Source of the DNA: Neptuniibacter sp. UBA6509
GTDB lineage: Bacteria > Pseudomonadota > Gammaproteobacteria > Pseudomonadales > Balneatricaceae
Assembly (NCBI GenBank): GCA_002435145.1
Contig: DJLT01000119.1
Span: forward strand, 1-63,020
Reading direction: 5' to 3'
Length of the DNA stretch: 63,020 nucleotides
Position 1 is the stretch's first letter; each line of letters starts with the position of its first letter. A program made the translations under genes and the position numbers. The notes below the pieces were generated by a model. That model was not told the origin of the DNA and searched no databases. It worked only from the letters and a program-made list of their open reading frames with translations. Below, piece by piece: positions 34,959 to 45,238 of the stretch.

Positions 34959-37136
34959 TTATTCGCCTTCAATAATGAGGTCTTCATCGAGAAGAGCTTC
35001 ATAATCTATTACAGAAAGCGGGCGGCTAAGAAGGTAACCTTGCACAATATCGCATTTGGCCTCGCGTAGTATGGAAAGTTGATGTTCTGTTTCCACCCCT
35101 TCCGCCACTACTTTTAGGTGTAGCCCTTGTGCCATTAATATGATTGCTTGCACAATTTTAAGATCTTGATTGTTTGTATCAAGATCATCGATAAATGATT
35201 TATCAATTTTAATATGATCAACCGGTAAATTTTTGATGCGGCTTAGGGATGAATACCCCGTCCCGAAATCATCAATTGATATACTAATGCCGGTCTCCCT
35301 AACGCGTTTTAGCTTATCTTGAATTCGAGCTAAATCCTCAATCAGGACGCCCTCCGTGAGCTCTAGTTCTATGTAATGAAGAGGTACTGCATAGCGTTCA
35401 AAAATCTCATAAATTTTAGTCTCAAATTCGTTTCTTAAAAAGCTGATACCCGAAAGGTTGATAGCGACACGAGGGAAGCTGATTCCTTGGTCTATCCATT
35501 GACGACATTGTTTAGCGACTGCATTTAATACCCAGTTATCTAAACGAGAAATTAAACCGCTTTTTTCTGCTAAAGGTACAAAAACTGCTGGGGATATAGG
35601 GCCTAACTCAGGGTGATTCCAGCGTAATAAGGTTTCAGCAGAAAGAGGTGTGTTTTTGTTTAAATCAAATAGGGGCTGGAATACGAGATAGAACTGATCC
35701 TGATCCATCGCGGTAGATAGATCTTGCCATAGTTCCATTTTGGGTTCCGTTTGTTGTCCTTTGATACGATTGAAATACAGCCAGCTCTGTTCATGTTTTC
35801 GTGCTGTTTTTGCTGCAATTTCTGCTCGCCCTATGAGTTCAAATTGCTGGTCTCCATCTTCGGGGAAAGAGGTAACACCAATGCGGGCAACAATTTGCAC
35901 CTGAATATGGTCAAGTTGTATCGGTTGCACAATCGAATCTAGGATCGAATCGATAAGCGTATCAATTTCAATATCGTGAGGCTTATTGATTAGCATGAGG
36001 CCAAAACAACCTTCAGAAAGCTTGGCTAATCGGTGGTTCAGGGATAATAAATTACGTAAGCGGTTTGCCGTTTCTACTAAGATTTGATCTCGTTGCTCAT
36101 CGCCCAATTCAATGGTCAAATTTCTTAGTAGATCTAAGCGAATGAAAAGAAAATAAACTTTCTCTTGGCTTTCAAAGTTACGAATAATTTCACGCTCTAA
36201 AGACTCTCCCATAGATCGGCGATTGTATAGCCTCGTTACTGGATCAAATCTTTCTAAAAACTGTACATGTTCTTGGATGTGGCGCAGGCGCTTATTTTCT
36301 ATAAGGTGCTCTCTAAAGAGTTCAAGCGTCCTAGCCATCTGTCCAATCTCATCTTTATGATCAGTAAACTCAATGGTTTGATCAAAATCCTCATTAGATA
36401 ACCTCTTCATATGAGAGGAAAGAGAGATGATGGGGCGGACGATATTTTTTGAAATTAAAAGAGCAGCACTGAGCGCTGCTAATAGCACTACGAGGGTAAT
36501 CGCAACATAGCTTAATGCTCTTTGGGTATACAAAGGGGTTAGGTCGTCTAAATAGATCCCTGTACCAATGATTAGATCTGAATCTGGAACGAGTTGAGCA
36601 TAGGTTAGCTTTTCAATGGCTGGACCGCCATCAGGCTTGGGCCAGCGAAATAACCAGTAATGAGCTTTGTCAGGGTTAAGCTTCACTTGCATGAAACCTT
36701 TAATCATCTGCTCAATGTTCGCTGAGTTATCGATATTTTCTAAGTAAGTGCCCTCTAAATCTGGGCGCTTGGGATGTAGGGATATACGTGTTTCCTGTTG
36801 AATAAGGTAAATGTAGCCATCTTCAGCATAGGATGTTCCATAAATCAGATCATGTAGCCGTTCTTGGTATTCGTCATCAGTAATTTCGTAGGAACTGTTT
36901 TTTTGACGCAACAGTTGGACTTGTGAACTAGCTGATTGAATAACGCTGCGAATTTGTTCTTTTTTTCCAGCCAAAGTGTCTTGATAAGAAAAATAAAAAG
37001 CTAAGCAAGATGTTGTGATAATGCCTAAGGTTAGGAGGCACACAAGACCAATTAGTTTTTGTCTGATACTAAAATTGCTTAGAGACATGTTTTTTAACAA
37101 TAGCTGAATAGGATTCACATTATTGACAGATAACAA
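34959..37136 (-). CDS. Cache-HAMP-GGDEF(degenerate)-EAL cyclic-di-GMP phosphodiesterase candidate
   Basis: 725 residues: TM1 (about 28-50), a periplasmic single-Cache domain (about 60-205, with GTSYAEDGYIYLI and LVPDSDLIIGTGIY), TM2 (about 212-232), HAMP (about 233-285), a GGDEF domain (about 300-450) and an EAL domain (about 470-715). The GGDEF active site is degenerate (SEGCF where GGDEF is expected), so cyclase activity is unlikely. The EAL domain keeps the key residues: the signature is AETLLRW (Thr for Ala), VAINLSG, ELTEG, DDFGTGYSSL, KIDKSF and EGVET, so it is probably an active phosphodiesterase sensing a periplasmic ligand. Confidence 0.92.
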   Translation of the reverse strand: MLSVNNVNPIQLLLKNMSLSNFSIRQKLIGLVCLLTLGIITTSCLAFYFSYQDTLAGKKEQIRSVIQSASSQVQLLRQKNSSYEITDDEYQERLHDLIYGTSYAEDGYIYLIQQETRISLHPKRPDLEGTYLENIDNSANIEQMIKGFMQVKLNPDKAHYWLFRWPKPDGGPAIEKLTYAQLVPDSDLIIGTGIYLDDLTPLYTQRALSYVAITLVVLLAALSAALLISKNIVRPIISLSSHMKRLSNEDFDQTIEFTDHKDEIGQMARTLELFREHLIENKRLRHIQEHVQFLERFDPVTRLYNRRSMGESLEREIIRNFESQEKVYFLFIRLDLLRNLTIELGDEQRDQILVETANRLRNLLSLNHRLAKLSEGCFGLMLINKPHDIEIDTLIDSILDSIVQPIQLDHIQVQIVARIGVTSFPEDGDQQFELIGRAEIAAKTARKHEQSWLYFNRIKGQQTEPKMELWQDLSTAMDQDQFYLVFQPLFDLNKNTPLSAETLLRWNHPELGPISPAVFVPLAEKSGLISRLDNWVLNAVAKQCRQWIDQGISFPRVAINLSGISFLRNEFETKIYEIFERYAVPLHYIELELTEGVLIEDLARIQDKLKRVRETGISISIDDFGTGYSSLSRIKNLPVDHIKIDKSFIDDLDTNNQDLKIVQAIILMAQGLHLKVVAEGVETEHQLSILREAKCDIVQGYLLSRPLSVIDYEALLDEDLIIEGE

Positions 37137-37148
37137 CTTAGAGGCAAT

Positions 37149-37174
37149 AAAAAAGCACCATAAGGTGCTTTTTT
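37149..37174 (-). terminator. Rho-independent terminator of metK
   Basis: A stem AAAAAGCACC/GGTGCTTTTT with a 4 nt loop and T-run on the minus strand lies 28 bp after the metK stop and just before the Cache-EAL gene start. Confidence 0.9.
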
Positions 37175-37201
37175 ATTAACGAATAACGGGTAATGGAAGA
37201 G

Positions 37202-38392
37202 TTAAATTCCTGCTGATTGGCGTAAAGCTTCGGCTTTGTCCGTTCTTTCCCAAGTGAAGGCGGTAAAAGTTTCGCCTTTGTGTTCCATTTCAAATGGGTT
37301 ACGTCCGAAGTGACCATAAGCTGCTGTCGCTTGATACATCGGATGCAATAGATCAAGCATCGTTGTAATCGCATATGGGCGTAGGTCAAAATGTTCGTTA
37401 ACCAATTGAATTATTTTTTCGTCGGAAATCTTACCCGTTCCAAATGTATTGATAGCAACTGAGGTAGGCTGTGCAACTCCTATCGCATAAGAGATTTGAA
37501 TCTCACAGCGATCAGCTAAGCCCGCAGCAACAATGTTCTTGGCTACATAGCGACCCGCGTAAGCAGCTGAACGGTCAACTTTTGATGGATCTTTACCTGA
37601 GAATGCTCCACCACCGTGACGTGCCATACCGCCGTATGTATCAACGATAATCTTACGACCCGTTAGACCACAATCACCCACAGGGCCGCCGATCACAAAA
37701 TTGCCAGTTGGGTTGATATGGAATTTAGTCTCTTTCGTGATCCATTCAGCAGGAATAACGTGTTTAACAATCAATTCCATAACCGCTTCACGAAGATCTG
37801 CTTGGGATACTTCTGGGTTATGTTGCGTCGAAAGAACAAGCGCATCTACAGCAACCGGTTTACCGTTTTCGTAACGGAAAGTTAACTGCGATTTAGCATC
37901 CGGACGTAACCAAGGTAATAAACCTGATTTGCGTGCTTCTGCTTGACGTTCAACCAAACGATGAGCATATGTAATAGGTGCAGGCATTAGGACGTCAGTT
38001 TCGTTAGAGGCGTAGCCAAACATTAAACCCTGGTCGCCTGCACCTTGATCTTCTGGCTTGGAACGATCAACACCTTGAGCAATGTCGATCGATTGTTTGC
38101 CGATAATGTTGATAACACCACAAGTATCACCGTCGTAGCCAACGTCAGAAGATGTATAGCCTATATCACAAATCACTTTACGAACTAGATCTTCGAGATC
38201 GACCCAAGCGGAGGTGCTAATTTCACCTGATACAACGGCAACGCCGGTTTTTACCATCGTTTCACAAGCTACGCGCGCATACTTGTCTTCAGCAATGATT
38301 GCGTCAAGTACGGCATCTGAAATCTGGTCAGCAATTTTGTCCGGGTGACCTTCGGAAACGGACTCTGAAGTAAATAAGCTGTATTCGCTCAT
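37202..38392 (-). CDS. metK: S-adenosylmethionine synthetase
   Basis: A 396-residue enzyme making SAM from methionine and [23 protein letters not shown] is the N-terminal ATP block, [12 protein letters not shown] the signature hexamer region, and [20 protein letters not shown] the second signature. Complete. It is divergent from tkt across 314 bp; this metK-tkt arrangement is frequent in Pseudomonas relatives. Confidence 0.98.
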   Translation of the reverse strand: MSEYSLFTSESVSEGHPDKIADQISDAVLDAIIAEDKYARVACETMVKTGVAVVSGEISTSAWVDLEDLVRKVICDIGYTSSDVGYDGDTCGVINIIGKQSIDIAQGVDRSKPEDQGAGDQGLMFGYASNETDVLMPAPITYAHRLVERQAEARKSGLLPWLRPDAKSQLTFRYENGKPVAVDALVLSTQHNPEVSQADLREAVMELIVKHVIPAEWITKETKFHINPTGNFVIGGPVGDCGLTGRKIIVDTYGGMARHGGGAFSGKDPSKVDRSAAYAGRYVAKNIVAAGLADRCEIQISYAIGVAQPTSVAINTFGTGKISDEKIIQLVNEHFDLRPYAITTMLDLLHPMYQATAAYGHFGRNPFEMEHKGETFTAFTWERTDKAEALRQSAGI

Positions 38393-38706
38393 GGTTTTAA
38401 TACCTTATTGTGAACAAATGATCTGGTTATGCTCGTATTGACACTAAATTTACGTGTAAATGGTGGGTAAAAGTTTAGCAGGGATGAGCAATCTAAAAAA
38501 TTAAGGGCGTATTCTACTCGCGACTTTCGTTAAATGCATATCAATAGCGCACTATTAAGGTGAGAATTTTAACTTTTTGCATGAAAATCACTCATTTTTA
38601 GCGATAAATGCCAATTCTTATTTGATGCGAATCGCTATCTGGGAGAAAATTGCGCCCAAATTTTCCTGAATCTTCAATTTGGGCCATCTGCCCAGGAGCT
38701 TAGTTA
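38393..38706. other. 314 bp divergent control region between metK and tkt
   Basis: Contains promoters for both genes, which I could not place exactly. No MetJ-like AGACGTCT box or known SAM/SAH riboswitch was recognised. The tkt side contains two overlapping hairpins described separately. No coding frame with a ribosome binding site is seen. Confidence 0.6.
38654..38698 (+). promoter_or_regulatory. tkt leader with two mutually exclusive hairpins next to the ribosome binding site
   Basis: Hairpin A: GCCCAAATT (38654-38662) pairs with AATTTGGGC (38676-38684), 9 bp with a 13 nt loop. Hairpin B: GGGC (38681-38684) pairs with GCCC (38690-38693). They share 38681-38684 and cannot coexist. Hairpin B abuts AGGAG (38694-38698), the tkt ribosome binding site. 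The pairing is read directly; the switch is inference. Confidence 0.45.
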
Positions 38707-40701
38707 ATGTCTTCTCGTAGAGAACTTGCCAACGCGATTCGCGCGCTGAGCATGGATGCCGTACAGAAAGCAAAATCTGGTCACCCGGGTGCCCCTATGG
38801 GTATGGCGGATATCGCCGAAGTGTTATGGAACGATTTCATGACACATAACCCATCTAACCCTCAGTGGTTTGATCGTGACCGTTTTATCCTGTCTAACGG
38901 ACATGGCTCTATGTTGATCTATAGCCTACTTCATTTGACCGGTTATGATGTTTCTATTGAAGATCTAAAGAGTTTCCGTCAACTGCATTCTAAAACTGCA
39001 GGTCATCCTGAATATGGTTACTGCCCAGGTGTTGAAACAACAACAGGCCCTCTGGGGCAGGGTGTAACTAATGCTGTAGGTTTTGCAATTGCTGAAAAAA
39101 CGTTAGCTGCACAGTTCAACCGTGAGGGGCACAACATCGTTGATCATAATACGTATGTATTTATGGGCGATGGTTGTTTGATGGAAGGTATCTCCCATGA
39201 AGCTTGTTCTTTAGCGGGTACGCTAGGTCTAGGTAAGTTGATCGCGTTTTGGGATGACAATGGCATCTCAATCGACGGTGAAGTTGAAGGTTGGTATACC
39301 GACGATAACGTTAAGCGTTTTGAATCTTACGGCTGGCAGGTTATTCCAGCGGTTGATGGTCATGATGCTGATCAGATTCGTGCTGCAATTACACAGGCGC
39401 AGGAAAATACGGATCAACCTACACTCATCTGCTGTAAAACAGTGATTGGTTTTGGTTCGCCAAATAAAGAAGGTAAAGAAGATTGCCACGGTGCTCCACT
39501 AGGTGATGATGAAATCGCACTAACGCGTGAGCGTTTAGGCTGGACTCATCCTGCTTTTGAAATTCCTGAAGAGATTGCATCTGATTGGGATGCTAAAGAA
39601 GCGGGTGTTCATGCTGAAAATGAGTGGAACGACCGTTTCGCTGCTTACCGTGCTGAATTCCCTGAAGAAGCTGCAGAGCTTTTACGCCGTATCTCTGGTG
39701 ATCTACCTGCAGATTTTGCTGAAAAAGCGGATGCTTGGATTAATGAAATCAACGAGAAAGGCGAGACGATTGCTTCTCGTAAAGCATCCCAGAATGCATT
39801 GAACGCATACGGTCCAATGCTACCTGAATTGCTAGGTGGTTCTGCTGACCTTGCGGGTTCTAACTTGACGTTATGGTCAGACTGTAAGGGTGTTACAGCA
39901 GATGATGCTTCTGGTAACTATCTTTTCTACGGTGTACGTGAGTTTGGTATGTCAGCCATTATGAATGGTATTGCCCTTCATGGCGGTTTCATTCCTTACG
40001 GTGCAACATTCCTAGTATTTATGGAATATGCGCGTAATGCTCTACGTATGGCTGCTCTAATGAAGCAGCGTGCGATTCATGTTTATACCCATGACTCTAT
40101 TGGTCTAGGTGAAGATGGTCCTACCCATCAGCCAGTTGAACAAGTTTCAAACTTGCGCCACACGCCAAATATGAGCTGCTGGCGTCCATGTGATGCTGTT
40201 GAATCAGCGGTTGCTTGGAAAGCTGCGCTTGAGCGTACTGATGGGCCTACGGCAATGGTATTCTCTCGTCAGGGTTTACCTCATCAGCAGCGTAGTGCTG
40301 ATCAGCTAGCGAATATCGCAAAAGGTGGTTATATCCTTCGAGATACTGATGGCCAGCCAGATGCCATTCTTATTGCTACAGGTTCGGAAGTTGGTTTGGC
40401 AATGGATGCGGCTGATGTTCTAACAGCTGAAGGCACTAAAGTACGTGTTGTTTCTATGCCTGAAACTGGCGTTTTTGATCAGCAATCTGCAGAGTACCGT
40501 GAATCGGTTCTACCTGCTGCTGTGACTGCGCGTGTTGCTGTCGAAGCACTGCAAGCTGATTTCTGGTACAAGTATGTAGGTTTGAATGGGGCAATTGTGG
40601 GCATGCGTTCTTTCGGTGAATCTGCACCGGCTGGCGATTTGTTCAAGCACTTTGGCTTTACAACTGAAAATGTTGTTAGCACTGTGAAGTCCGTACTTTA
40701 A
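38707..40701 (+). CDS. tkt: Transketolase
   Basis: A 664-residue thiamine diphosphate enzyme of the pentose phosphate pathway. N-terminal [18 protein letters not shown], the ThDP/metal motif [13 protein letters not shown] ... NGIS (GDG-N), the pyrimidine domain with [27 protein letters not shown]-type blocks and [14 protein letters not shown]. Length is typical. It heads the tkt-epd-pgk-fba cluster. AGGAG precedes the ATG by 8 bp. Confidence 0.97.
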   Translation: MSSRRELANAIRALSMDAVQKAKSGHPGAPMGMADIAEVLWNDFMTHNPSNPQWFDRDRFILSNGHGSMLIYSLLHLTGYDVSIEDLKSFRQLHSKTAGHPEYGYCPGVETTTGPLGQGVTNAVGFAIAEKTLAAQFNREGHNIVDHNTYVFMGDGCLMEGISHEACSLAGTLGLGKLIAFWDDNGISIDGEVEGWYTDDNVKRFESYGWQVIPAVDGHDADQIRAAITQAQENTDQPTLICCKTVIGFGSPNKEGKEDCHGAPLGDDEIALTRERLGWTHPAFEIPEEIASDWDAKEAGVHAENEWNDRFAAYRAEFPEEAAELLRRISGDLPADFAEKADAWINEINEKGETIASRKASQNALNAYGPMLPELLGGSADLAGSNLTLWSDCKGVTADDASGNYLFYGVREFGMSAIMNGIALHGGFIPYGATFLVFMEYARNALRMAALMKQRAIHVYTHDSIGLGEDGPTHQPVEQVSNLRHTPNMSCWRPCDAVESAVAWKAALERTDGPTAMVFSRQGLPHQQRSADQLANIAKGGYILRDTDGQPDAILIATGSEVGLAMDAADVLTAEGTKVRVVSMPETGVFDQQSAEYRESVLPAAVTARVAVEALQADFWYKYVGLNGAIVGMRSFGESAPAGDLFKHFGFTTENVVSTVKSVL

Positions 40702-40707
40702 GATCGT

Positions 40708-40740
40708 CATTAGGTGTCTAGTCTAGCTAGGCACCTAATG
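40708..40740 (+). other. Intercistronic hairpin between tkt and epd
   Basis: A 14 bp stem CATTAGGTGTCTAG/CTAGGCACCTAATG (one G-U) with a 5 nt loop starts 6 bp after the tkt stop. No U-tract follows, so it does not look like a terminator; an mRNA stability or processing element is inferred. Confidence 0.5.
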
Positions 40741-40780
40741 AATAGTATCTTTAATTGCAAATAGATGATGGTTAAATAGA

Positions 40781-41809
40781 TTGAGTTACCGGGTTGCTAT
40801 TAACGGCTATGGCCGTATAGGTCAAAGTGTTTTACGTGCGATCTATGAAAATGGTCTACAGGACCAGTTTCGGGTAGTGGCTATTAACGAGCTTTCAGAT
40901 CTTGAAACCGTCACCTATTTAACGCGATATGACACCACACATGGTCGTTTTCCTGTGCCAGTAGAGCATGATGGAAGTCGATTACTGATTAATGGTGATG
41001 ATATTCAGGTGATTAGTGAGCCTGATATCAATGCGTTGCCGTGGGGCGAGTTAGATATCGACCTTATCTTTGAATGTTCAGGCTCGTTTAATTCAAGAGA
41101 ACAGGCTGACCTTCATATAGAGCAAGGTGCAAAAAGGCTGCTATTTTCTCAGCCTGCAACGCCTGAGGTCGATTCAACGATTGTTTTTGGCTTAAATGAG
41201 ACACTTTTAAAAGCAGAACATAAAGTTGTCTCAGCTGCTTCCTGCACAACGAATTGCGTTATTCCCGTATTAGACCTTTTGGATAGAGAGCTGGGCATTA
41301 TCAGCGGTGTCACGACGACTATCCATTCGGCGATGAATGATCAGCCGGTTATTGATAGCTATCATCAGACGGATCTGCGTCTGACACGTAGCGCGATGCA
41401 CTCTATAGTGCCGGTTGATACCGGGTTAGATAAAGGTATTGATCGTCTATTGCCTCATCTAGAAGGGAAGTTTCAATGTACGCATGTGCGAGTACCCACA
41501 ATTAATGTATCTATGATGGATATGTCAATTAATGTGGAGAAGGAAACGACAGTTGAAGAGATTAATCGTCTATTGCAAAGAGCTGCACAGGAAGGCGCCT
41601 TAAAAGGACTATTAGGTTATACCGAGGAACCCCATGCTTCGGTAGACTTTAACCGCGATTCTCGTTCAGCCGTGGTTGATGGAACGCAGACAAAGGTATC
41701 TGAAGGCAACTTAGTTAAAGTCGTTTGTTGGTTTGATAATGAATGGGGCTTTGCTAATCGCATGCTAGATGTTGCTCTGTATTGGTTGGAGCAGAAACAG
41801 AATAAATAG
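40781..41809 (+). CDS. epd: D-erythrose-4-phosphate dehydrogenase
   Basis: A 342-residue GAPDH-fold enzyme that oxidises erythrose 4-phosphate to 4-phosphoerythronate for pyridoxal phosphate synthesis. N-terminal VAINGYGRIGQSVLRAIYE; active-site Cys about 155 in SAASCTTNCVIPVLD; VPVDTGLDKGIDRLLP and CWFDNEWGFANRMLD. The cluster position before pgk and fba, and its resemblance to Epd/GapB rather than GapA, favour Epd. The start is TTG 40781 (no in-frame ATG nearby), with no strong ribosome binding site, so it may be poorly translated or start elsewhere. Confidence 0.88.
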   Translation: MSYRVAINGYGRIGQSVLRAIYENGLQDQFRVVAINELSDLETVTYLTRYDTTHGRFPVPVEHDGSRLLINGDDIQVISEPDINALPWGELDIDLIFECSGSFNSREQADLHIEQGAKRLLFSQPATPEVDSTIVFGLNETLLKAEHKVVSAASCTTNCVIPVLDLLDRELGIISGVTTTIHSAMNDQPVIDSYHQTDLRLTRSAMHSIVPVDTGLDKGIDRLLPHLEGKFQCTHVRVPTINVSMMDMSINVEKETTVEEINRLLQRAAQEGALKGLLGYTEEPHASVDFNRDSRSAVVDGTQTKVSEGNLVKVVCWFDNEWGFANRMLDVALYWLEQKQNK

Positions 41810-41837
41810 AAGAAGCTGGGGATTTAGTCAGCTTCTT
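41810..41837 (+). other. Intercistronic hairpin between epd and pgk
   Basis: A 9 bp stem AAGAAGCTG/CAGCTTCTT with a 10 nt loop begins at the base after the epd stop. No U-tract follows. Confidence 0.45.
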
Positions 41838-41888
41838 GAGTACAGAATTCTTTAAATTTTAATTTGAAAACATAAGTAGGGCACGTCA

Positions 41889-43052
41889 ATGAGCGTACTG
41901 AAAATGAGTGAACTGGATCTTCGCGGTAAACGTGTATTGATCCGAGAAGACCTAAATGTACCAGTGAAAAACGGTGAAGTAACATCAGATGCGCGTATTC
42001 GTGCATCTTTGCCAACCATTAAACTGGCGTTAGAAGCAGGAGCTAAGGTGATGATTATGTCTCACCTAGGTCGTCCAACGGAAGGTGAGTATAACGAAGA
42101 GTTCTCTCTACTGCCGGTTGCAAACCACTTAGGGCAATTACTAAATCGTGAAGTGCCGCTTATAAAAGAGTGGTTAGACGGCGGTTTTGACGTTGCTGAA
42201 GGCGAATTGGTTTTACTTGAAAATGTACGTTTCAATGTCGGCGAGAAAAAAGATAATGAAGCGTTGTCTAAACAGATGGCAGCACTTTGTGACGTTTATG
42301 TAATGGATGCTTTTGGTACAGCTCATCGAGCACAAGCGTCGACTCATGGTGTTGCTAAATTTGCACCTGTAGCCTGTGCTGGACCTCTTCTTGCGGGAGA
42401 GCTTGATGCGTTAGGTAAGGCATTAGATAAGCCTGCACGTCCATTAGCAGCGATCGTGGGTGGATCTAAAGTGTCTACAAAGTTGGAAGTGCTTACAGCA
42501 TTGTCTGATAGCGTGGATCAGCTTATTGTCGGTGGTGGTATCGCAAATACATTCTTAGCTGCGGCGGGTAAACCTGTAGGTAAGTCATTATGCGAACATG
42601 ATCTGATTCCTGTTGCGCAAGCATTAATGGAAAAAGCATCTATTCCACTGCCTGTAGATGTGGTTGTAGCGACTGACTTTTCAGAAACTGCAGAAGCTAC
42701 TATTAAGTTGGTTGATGATGTTGCTGAAGATGACATGATTTTGGACATTGGGCCTCAATCTGCACAACAACTAGCTACGCTATTGAAAGATGCCGGCACC
42801 ATTATTTGGAACGGCCCTGTGGGTGTTTTCGAGTTCGATCAGTTTGGCGAAGGTACTAAAACACTGTCTCTTGCTATTGCGGATAACCAAGGTTTCTCTA
42901 TTGCGGGTGGCGGAGATACGTTGGCTGCAGTTGATAAGTACGATATCGCTGATAAGGTATCTTACATCTCAACAGGTGGCGGTGCGTTTCTTGAATTCGT
43001 TGAAGGTAAAGTTTTACCTGCTGTTGCTGCATTAGAAGCAAAGAATTCATAA
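41889..43052 (+). CDS. pgk: Phosphoglycerate kinase
   Basis: A 387-residue glycolytic kinase. N-terminal [14 protein letters not shown](E) and [10 protein letters not shown] blocks bind 3-phosphoglycerate, [12 protein letters not shown] is the middle signature, and [15 protein letters not shown] and [10 protein letters not shown] are the nucleotide-side blocks. Full length. Located between epd and fba. Confidence 0.98.
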   Translation: MSVLKMSELDLRGKRVLIREDLNVPVKNGEVTSDARIRASLPTIKLALEAGAKVMIMSHLGRPTEGEYNEEFSLLPVANHLGQLLNREVPLIKEWLDGGFDVAEGELVLLENVRFNVGEKKDNEALSKQMAALCDVYVMDAFGTAHRAQASTHGVAKFAPVACAGPLLAGELDALGKALDKPARPLAAIVGGSKVSTKLEVLTALSDSVDQLIVGGGIANTFLAAAGKPVGKSLCEHDLIPVAQALMEKASIPLPVDVVVATDFSETAEATIKLVDDVAEDDMILDIGPQSAQQLATLLKDAGTIIWNGPVGVFEFDQFGEGTKTLSLAIADNQGFSIAGGGDTLAAVDKYDIADKVSYISTGGGAFLEFVEGKVLPAVAALEAKNS

Positions 43053-43070
43053 TTCTAAGGATTAATGGGT

Positions 43071-43094
43071 GATGGGTGCTACACTGCGCCCATC
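43071..43094 (+). other. Intercistronic hairpin between pgk and fba
   Basis: A 9 bp stem GATGGGTGC/GCGCCCATC (one G-U) with a 6 nt loop in the pgk-fba spacer, no U-tract. Confidence 0.45.
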
Positions 43095-43138
43095 TCATGC
43101 CGTAAGGCAAAGTTAACGATTATTTTAAGGGTGACAAA

Positions 43139-44203
43139 ATGGCTTTAATTTCCATGCGTCAACTGCTGGATCATGCTGCTGAATATAACTACGGCATTCC
43201 AGCCTTCAATGTGAACAATCTGGAACAGATGCGGGCTATTATGGAAGCCGCAAACAAAACAAACTCTCCAGTGATTGTTCAGGCATCTGCAGGTGCACGT
43301 AAATATGCAGGTTCTAACTTCCTGCGTCATATGATCGAAGCAGCGATTGCTGAATTTCCTCATATCCCTGTTTGTATGCATCAGGATCACGGTACGTCCC
43401 CTGCGATCTGCCAGCGTTCAATCGCTATGGGCTTTTCATCTGTCATGATGGATGGTTCATTGATGTCCGATGGCAAGACACCATCAAGCTATGAGTACAA
43501 CGTAGACGTTACGCGTCGTACGGTTGAAATGGCTCATGCATGTGGTGTTTCTGTTGAAGGAGAACTTGGTTGCTTAGGTTCATTAGAAACAGGTCAGGCG
43601 GGTGAAGAAGATGGCGTTGGTGCAGAAGGTATCTTGTCACAAGAGCAGATGTTAACTAACCCAGATGAAGCAGCTGATTTTGTTAAGAAGACCGGTGTAG
43701 ATGCATTGGCGATTGCTTGTGGTACTTCTCATGGTGCTTACAAATTCACACGCCCACCTACAGACGACATTTTAGCGATTGATCGTATCAAAGCGATCCA
43801 TGATCGAATCCCTGGTACCCACTTAGTGATGCACGGCTCATCTTCGGTTCCTCAGGAGTGGTTGGCTATCATCAATGAGTTTGGTGGTGAAATCCCAGAA
43901 ACTTACGGTGTTCCGGTTGAGCAGATCGTAGAAGGTATTAAGTACGGTGTTCGTAAAGTGAACATTGATACTGATCTACGTTTGGCATCAACTGGCGCGA
44001 TCCGCAAATTCCTTGCTGAAAACCCGGCTGAGTTTGACCCACGTAAGTACCTGAAGAAAACGATGGAAGCGATGACTGATATCTGTATCGCGCGTTATGA
44101 AGCGTTCGGTACTGAAGGTAATGCATCTAAAATGACAGCGATCTCTTTAGAAGATATGGCTGATCAATATGAAACAGGTTCTTTGGATCCTAAAATCGTT
44201 TAA
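43139..44203 (+). CDS. fba: Fructose-bisphosphate aldolase class II
   Basis: A 354-residue zinc aldolase cleaving fructose 1,6-bisphosphate. Zinc and substrate residues are visible in [54 protein letters not shown] and [11 protein letters not shown]. The length and blocks fit the CbbA-like/type B class II branch used by Pseudomonas. Strong terminator follows. Confidence 0.96.
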   Translation: MALISMRQLLDHAAEYNYGIPAFNVNNLEQMRAIMEAANKTNSPVIVQASAGARKYAGSNFLRHMIEAAIAEFPHIPVCMHQDHGTSPAICQRSIAMGFSSVMMDGSLMSDGKTPSSYEYNVDVTRRTVEMAHACGVSVEGELGCLGSLETGQAGEEDGVGAEGILSQEQMLTNPDEAADFVKKTGVDALAIACGTSHGAYKFTRPPTDDILAIDRIKAIHDRIPGTHLVMHGSSSVPQEWLAIINEFGGEIPETYGVPVEQIVEGIKYGVRKVNIDTDLRLASTGAIRKFLAENPAEFDPRKYLKKTMEAMTDICIARYEAFGTEGNASKMTAISLEDMADQYETGSLDPKIV

Positions 44204-44217
44204 TACGATTGTTTCTT

Positions 44218-44247
44218 AAAAAAGCCGCCATTTTTGGCGGCTTTTTT
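44218..44247. terminator. Rho-independent terminator between fba and the NhaR-like gene
   Basis: Stem GCCGCCA/TGGCGGC (44224-44230, 44235-44241) with loop TTTT, A6 on the left and T6 on the right; can serve both convergent genes. Confidence 0.9.
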
Positions 44248-44249
44248 GT

Positions 44250-45149
44250 TTAGACTGACCCATCTAGCCAATCTCTTGCCGAGGTTGTTATTTTCTCAAC
44301 GGCTGTATGAGATATCTTCCGCTCAATGGATATAGCATAGAAATTATTGATAATTTCATTTGTATCGCCAAGGTGGATTAAATTCATCTGGCGAGCGACT
44401 TCATCTTTAATGGGGGTTGGAGCGACCATAATACCCTTTCCAGCATTCGCAAATGCCTTAATCAGAGCACTGTCATCGAACTCTCCTACCACTCTAGGGT
44501 GGATTCGGTTTTTATTGAACCACTGCAATAATTGACGGCGAACAACGGTTGTTTCGCCAGGGAGTAGCATTGGGCCGCCATTTAGGTTGTGCGGAAACTC
44601 TCCTGATAACTTATCCACAACGTCTGGATGAGCAAGAAAGCTACTTCCACAGCGCCCTAAGCTATGGCTAAAACCATTAACGCTGACATCGGAAGGGATG
44701 GGTGATTCGGAAATCACTAGATCAAGCCGATGAAGTGCGAGTTCGGCGAGTAACTCATTAATATCGCCTTCATGACAGATCATTCGGACATTATTCAGGT
44801 CGTCAATGGCCGGTGTAAGTAGGTGATAGGCGATGGATTTAGGAACAACATCTACGACGCCCACCTTGAACACAAGCGGCCGTACTTTATCTAAGTTGCG
44901 AACGCGCTCCTCTAACTCGCCACCCAATGAAAAAATATCGCTGGCATAGCTCAGGACCATATGGCCTGTTTCCGTCAGTTCTAATTGGCGACCCACTTTT
45001 GTGAACAGAGAGCAGCCAAGGTAATCATCCAATAAGCTTAACTGAGCACTTATCGTATGCGGGGTAACATTTAAGCGTTCGGCTGCTGCGACAATGCTGC
45101 CTTCTTTAGCAACCATCCAGAAATAATGTAGATGTTTGTAATTAATCAT
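44250..45149 (-). CDS. NhaR-like LysR-family transcriptional regulator
   Basis: A 299-residue LysR regulator. HTH at about 17-36 (GSIVAAAERLNVTPHTISAQ) and a co-inducer domain with LEERVRNLDKVRPLVFKVGVVDVVPKS, GEFDDSALIKAFANAGKGIMVAP matching NhaR, the regulator of the E. coli Na+/H+ antiporter gene nhaA. nhaA is not in the window. It is divergent from the BI-1 gene across 136 bp containing two spaced direct repeats. Confidence 0.85.
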   Translation of the reverse strand: MINYKHLHYFWMVAKEGSIVAAAERLNVTPHTISAQLSLLDDYLGCSLFTKVGRQLELTETGHMVLSYASDIFSLGGELEERVRNLDKVRPLVFKVGVVDVVPKSIAYHLLTPAIDDLNNVRMICHEGDINELLAELALHRLDLVISESPIPSDVSVNGFSHSLGRCGSSFLAHPDVVDKLSGEFPHNLNGGPMLLPGETTVVRRQLLQWFNKNRIHPRVVGEFDDSALIKAFANAGKGIMVAPTPIKDEVARQMNLIHLGDTNEIINNFYAISIERKISHTAVEKITTSARDWLDGSV

Positions 45150-45170
45150 ATAAGCTCGTAAAAAGCGATT

Positions 45171-45200
45171 CTTTAGTTAAGAATAATCGACTTTAGTTAA
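45171..45200. promoter_or_regulatory. Direct repeats in the NhaR-like/BI-1 divergent region
   Basis: The 10-mer CTTTAGTTAA occurs exactly twice (45171-45180 and 45191-45200), 20 bp start to start. The first copy sits inside the dyad ATTCTT-N5-AAGAAT (45168-45184). This is a plausible binding site for the adjacent LysR protein. Confidence 0.4.
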
Positions 45201-45238
45201 TTTTGAAAGGCGGTTAAATTTTGTGCTGTTGGTGTCGG

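Noticed and set aside
36000-36240. Active diguanylate cyclase
   Set aside because: The GGDEF motif reads SEGCF, so catalytic residues are missing.
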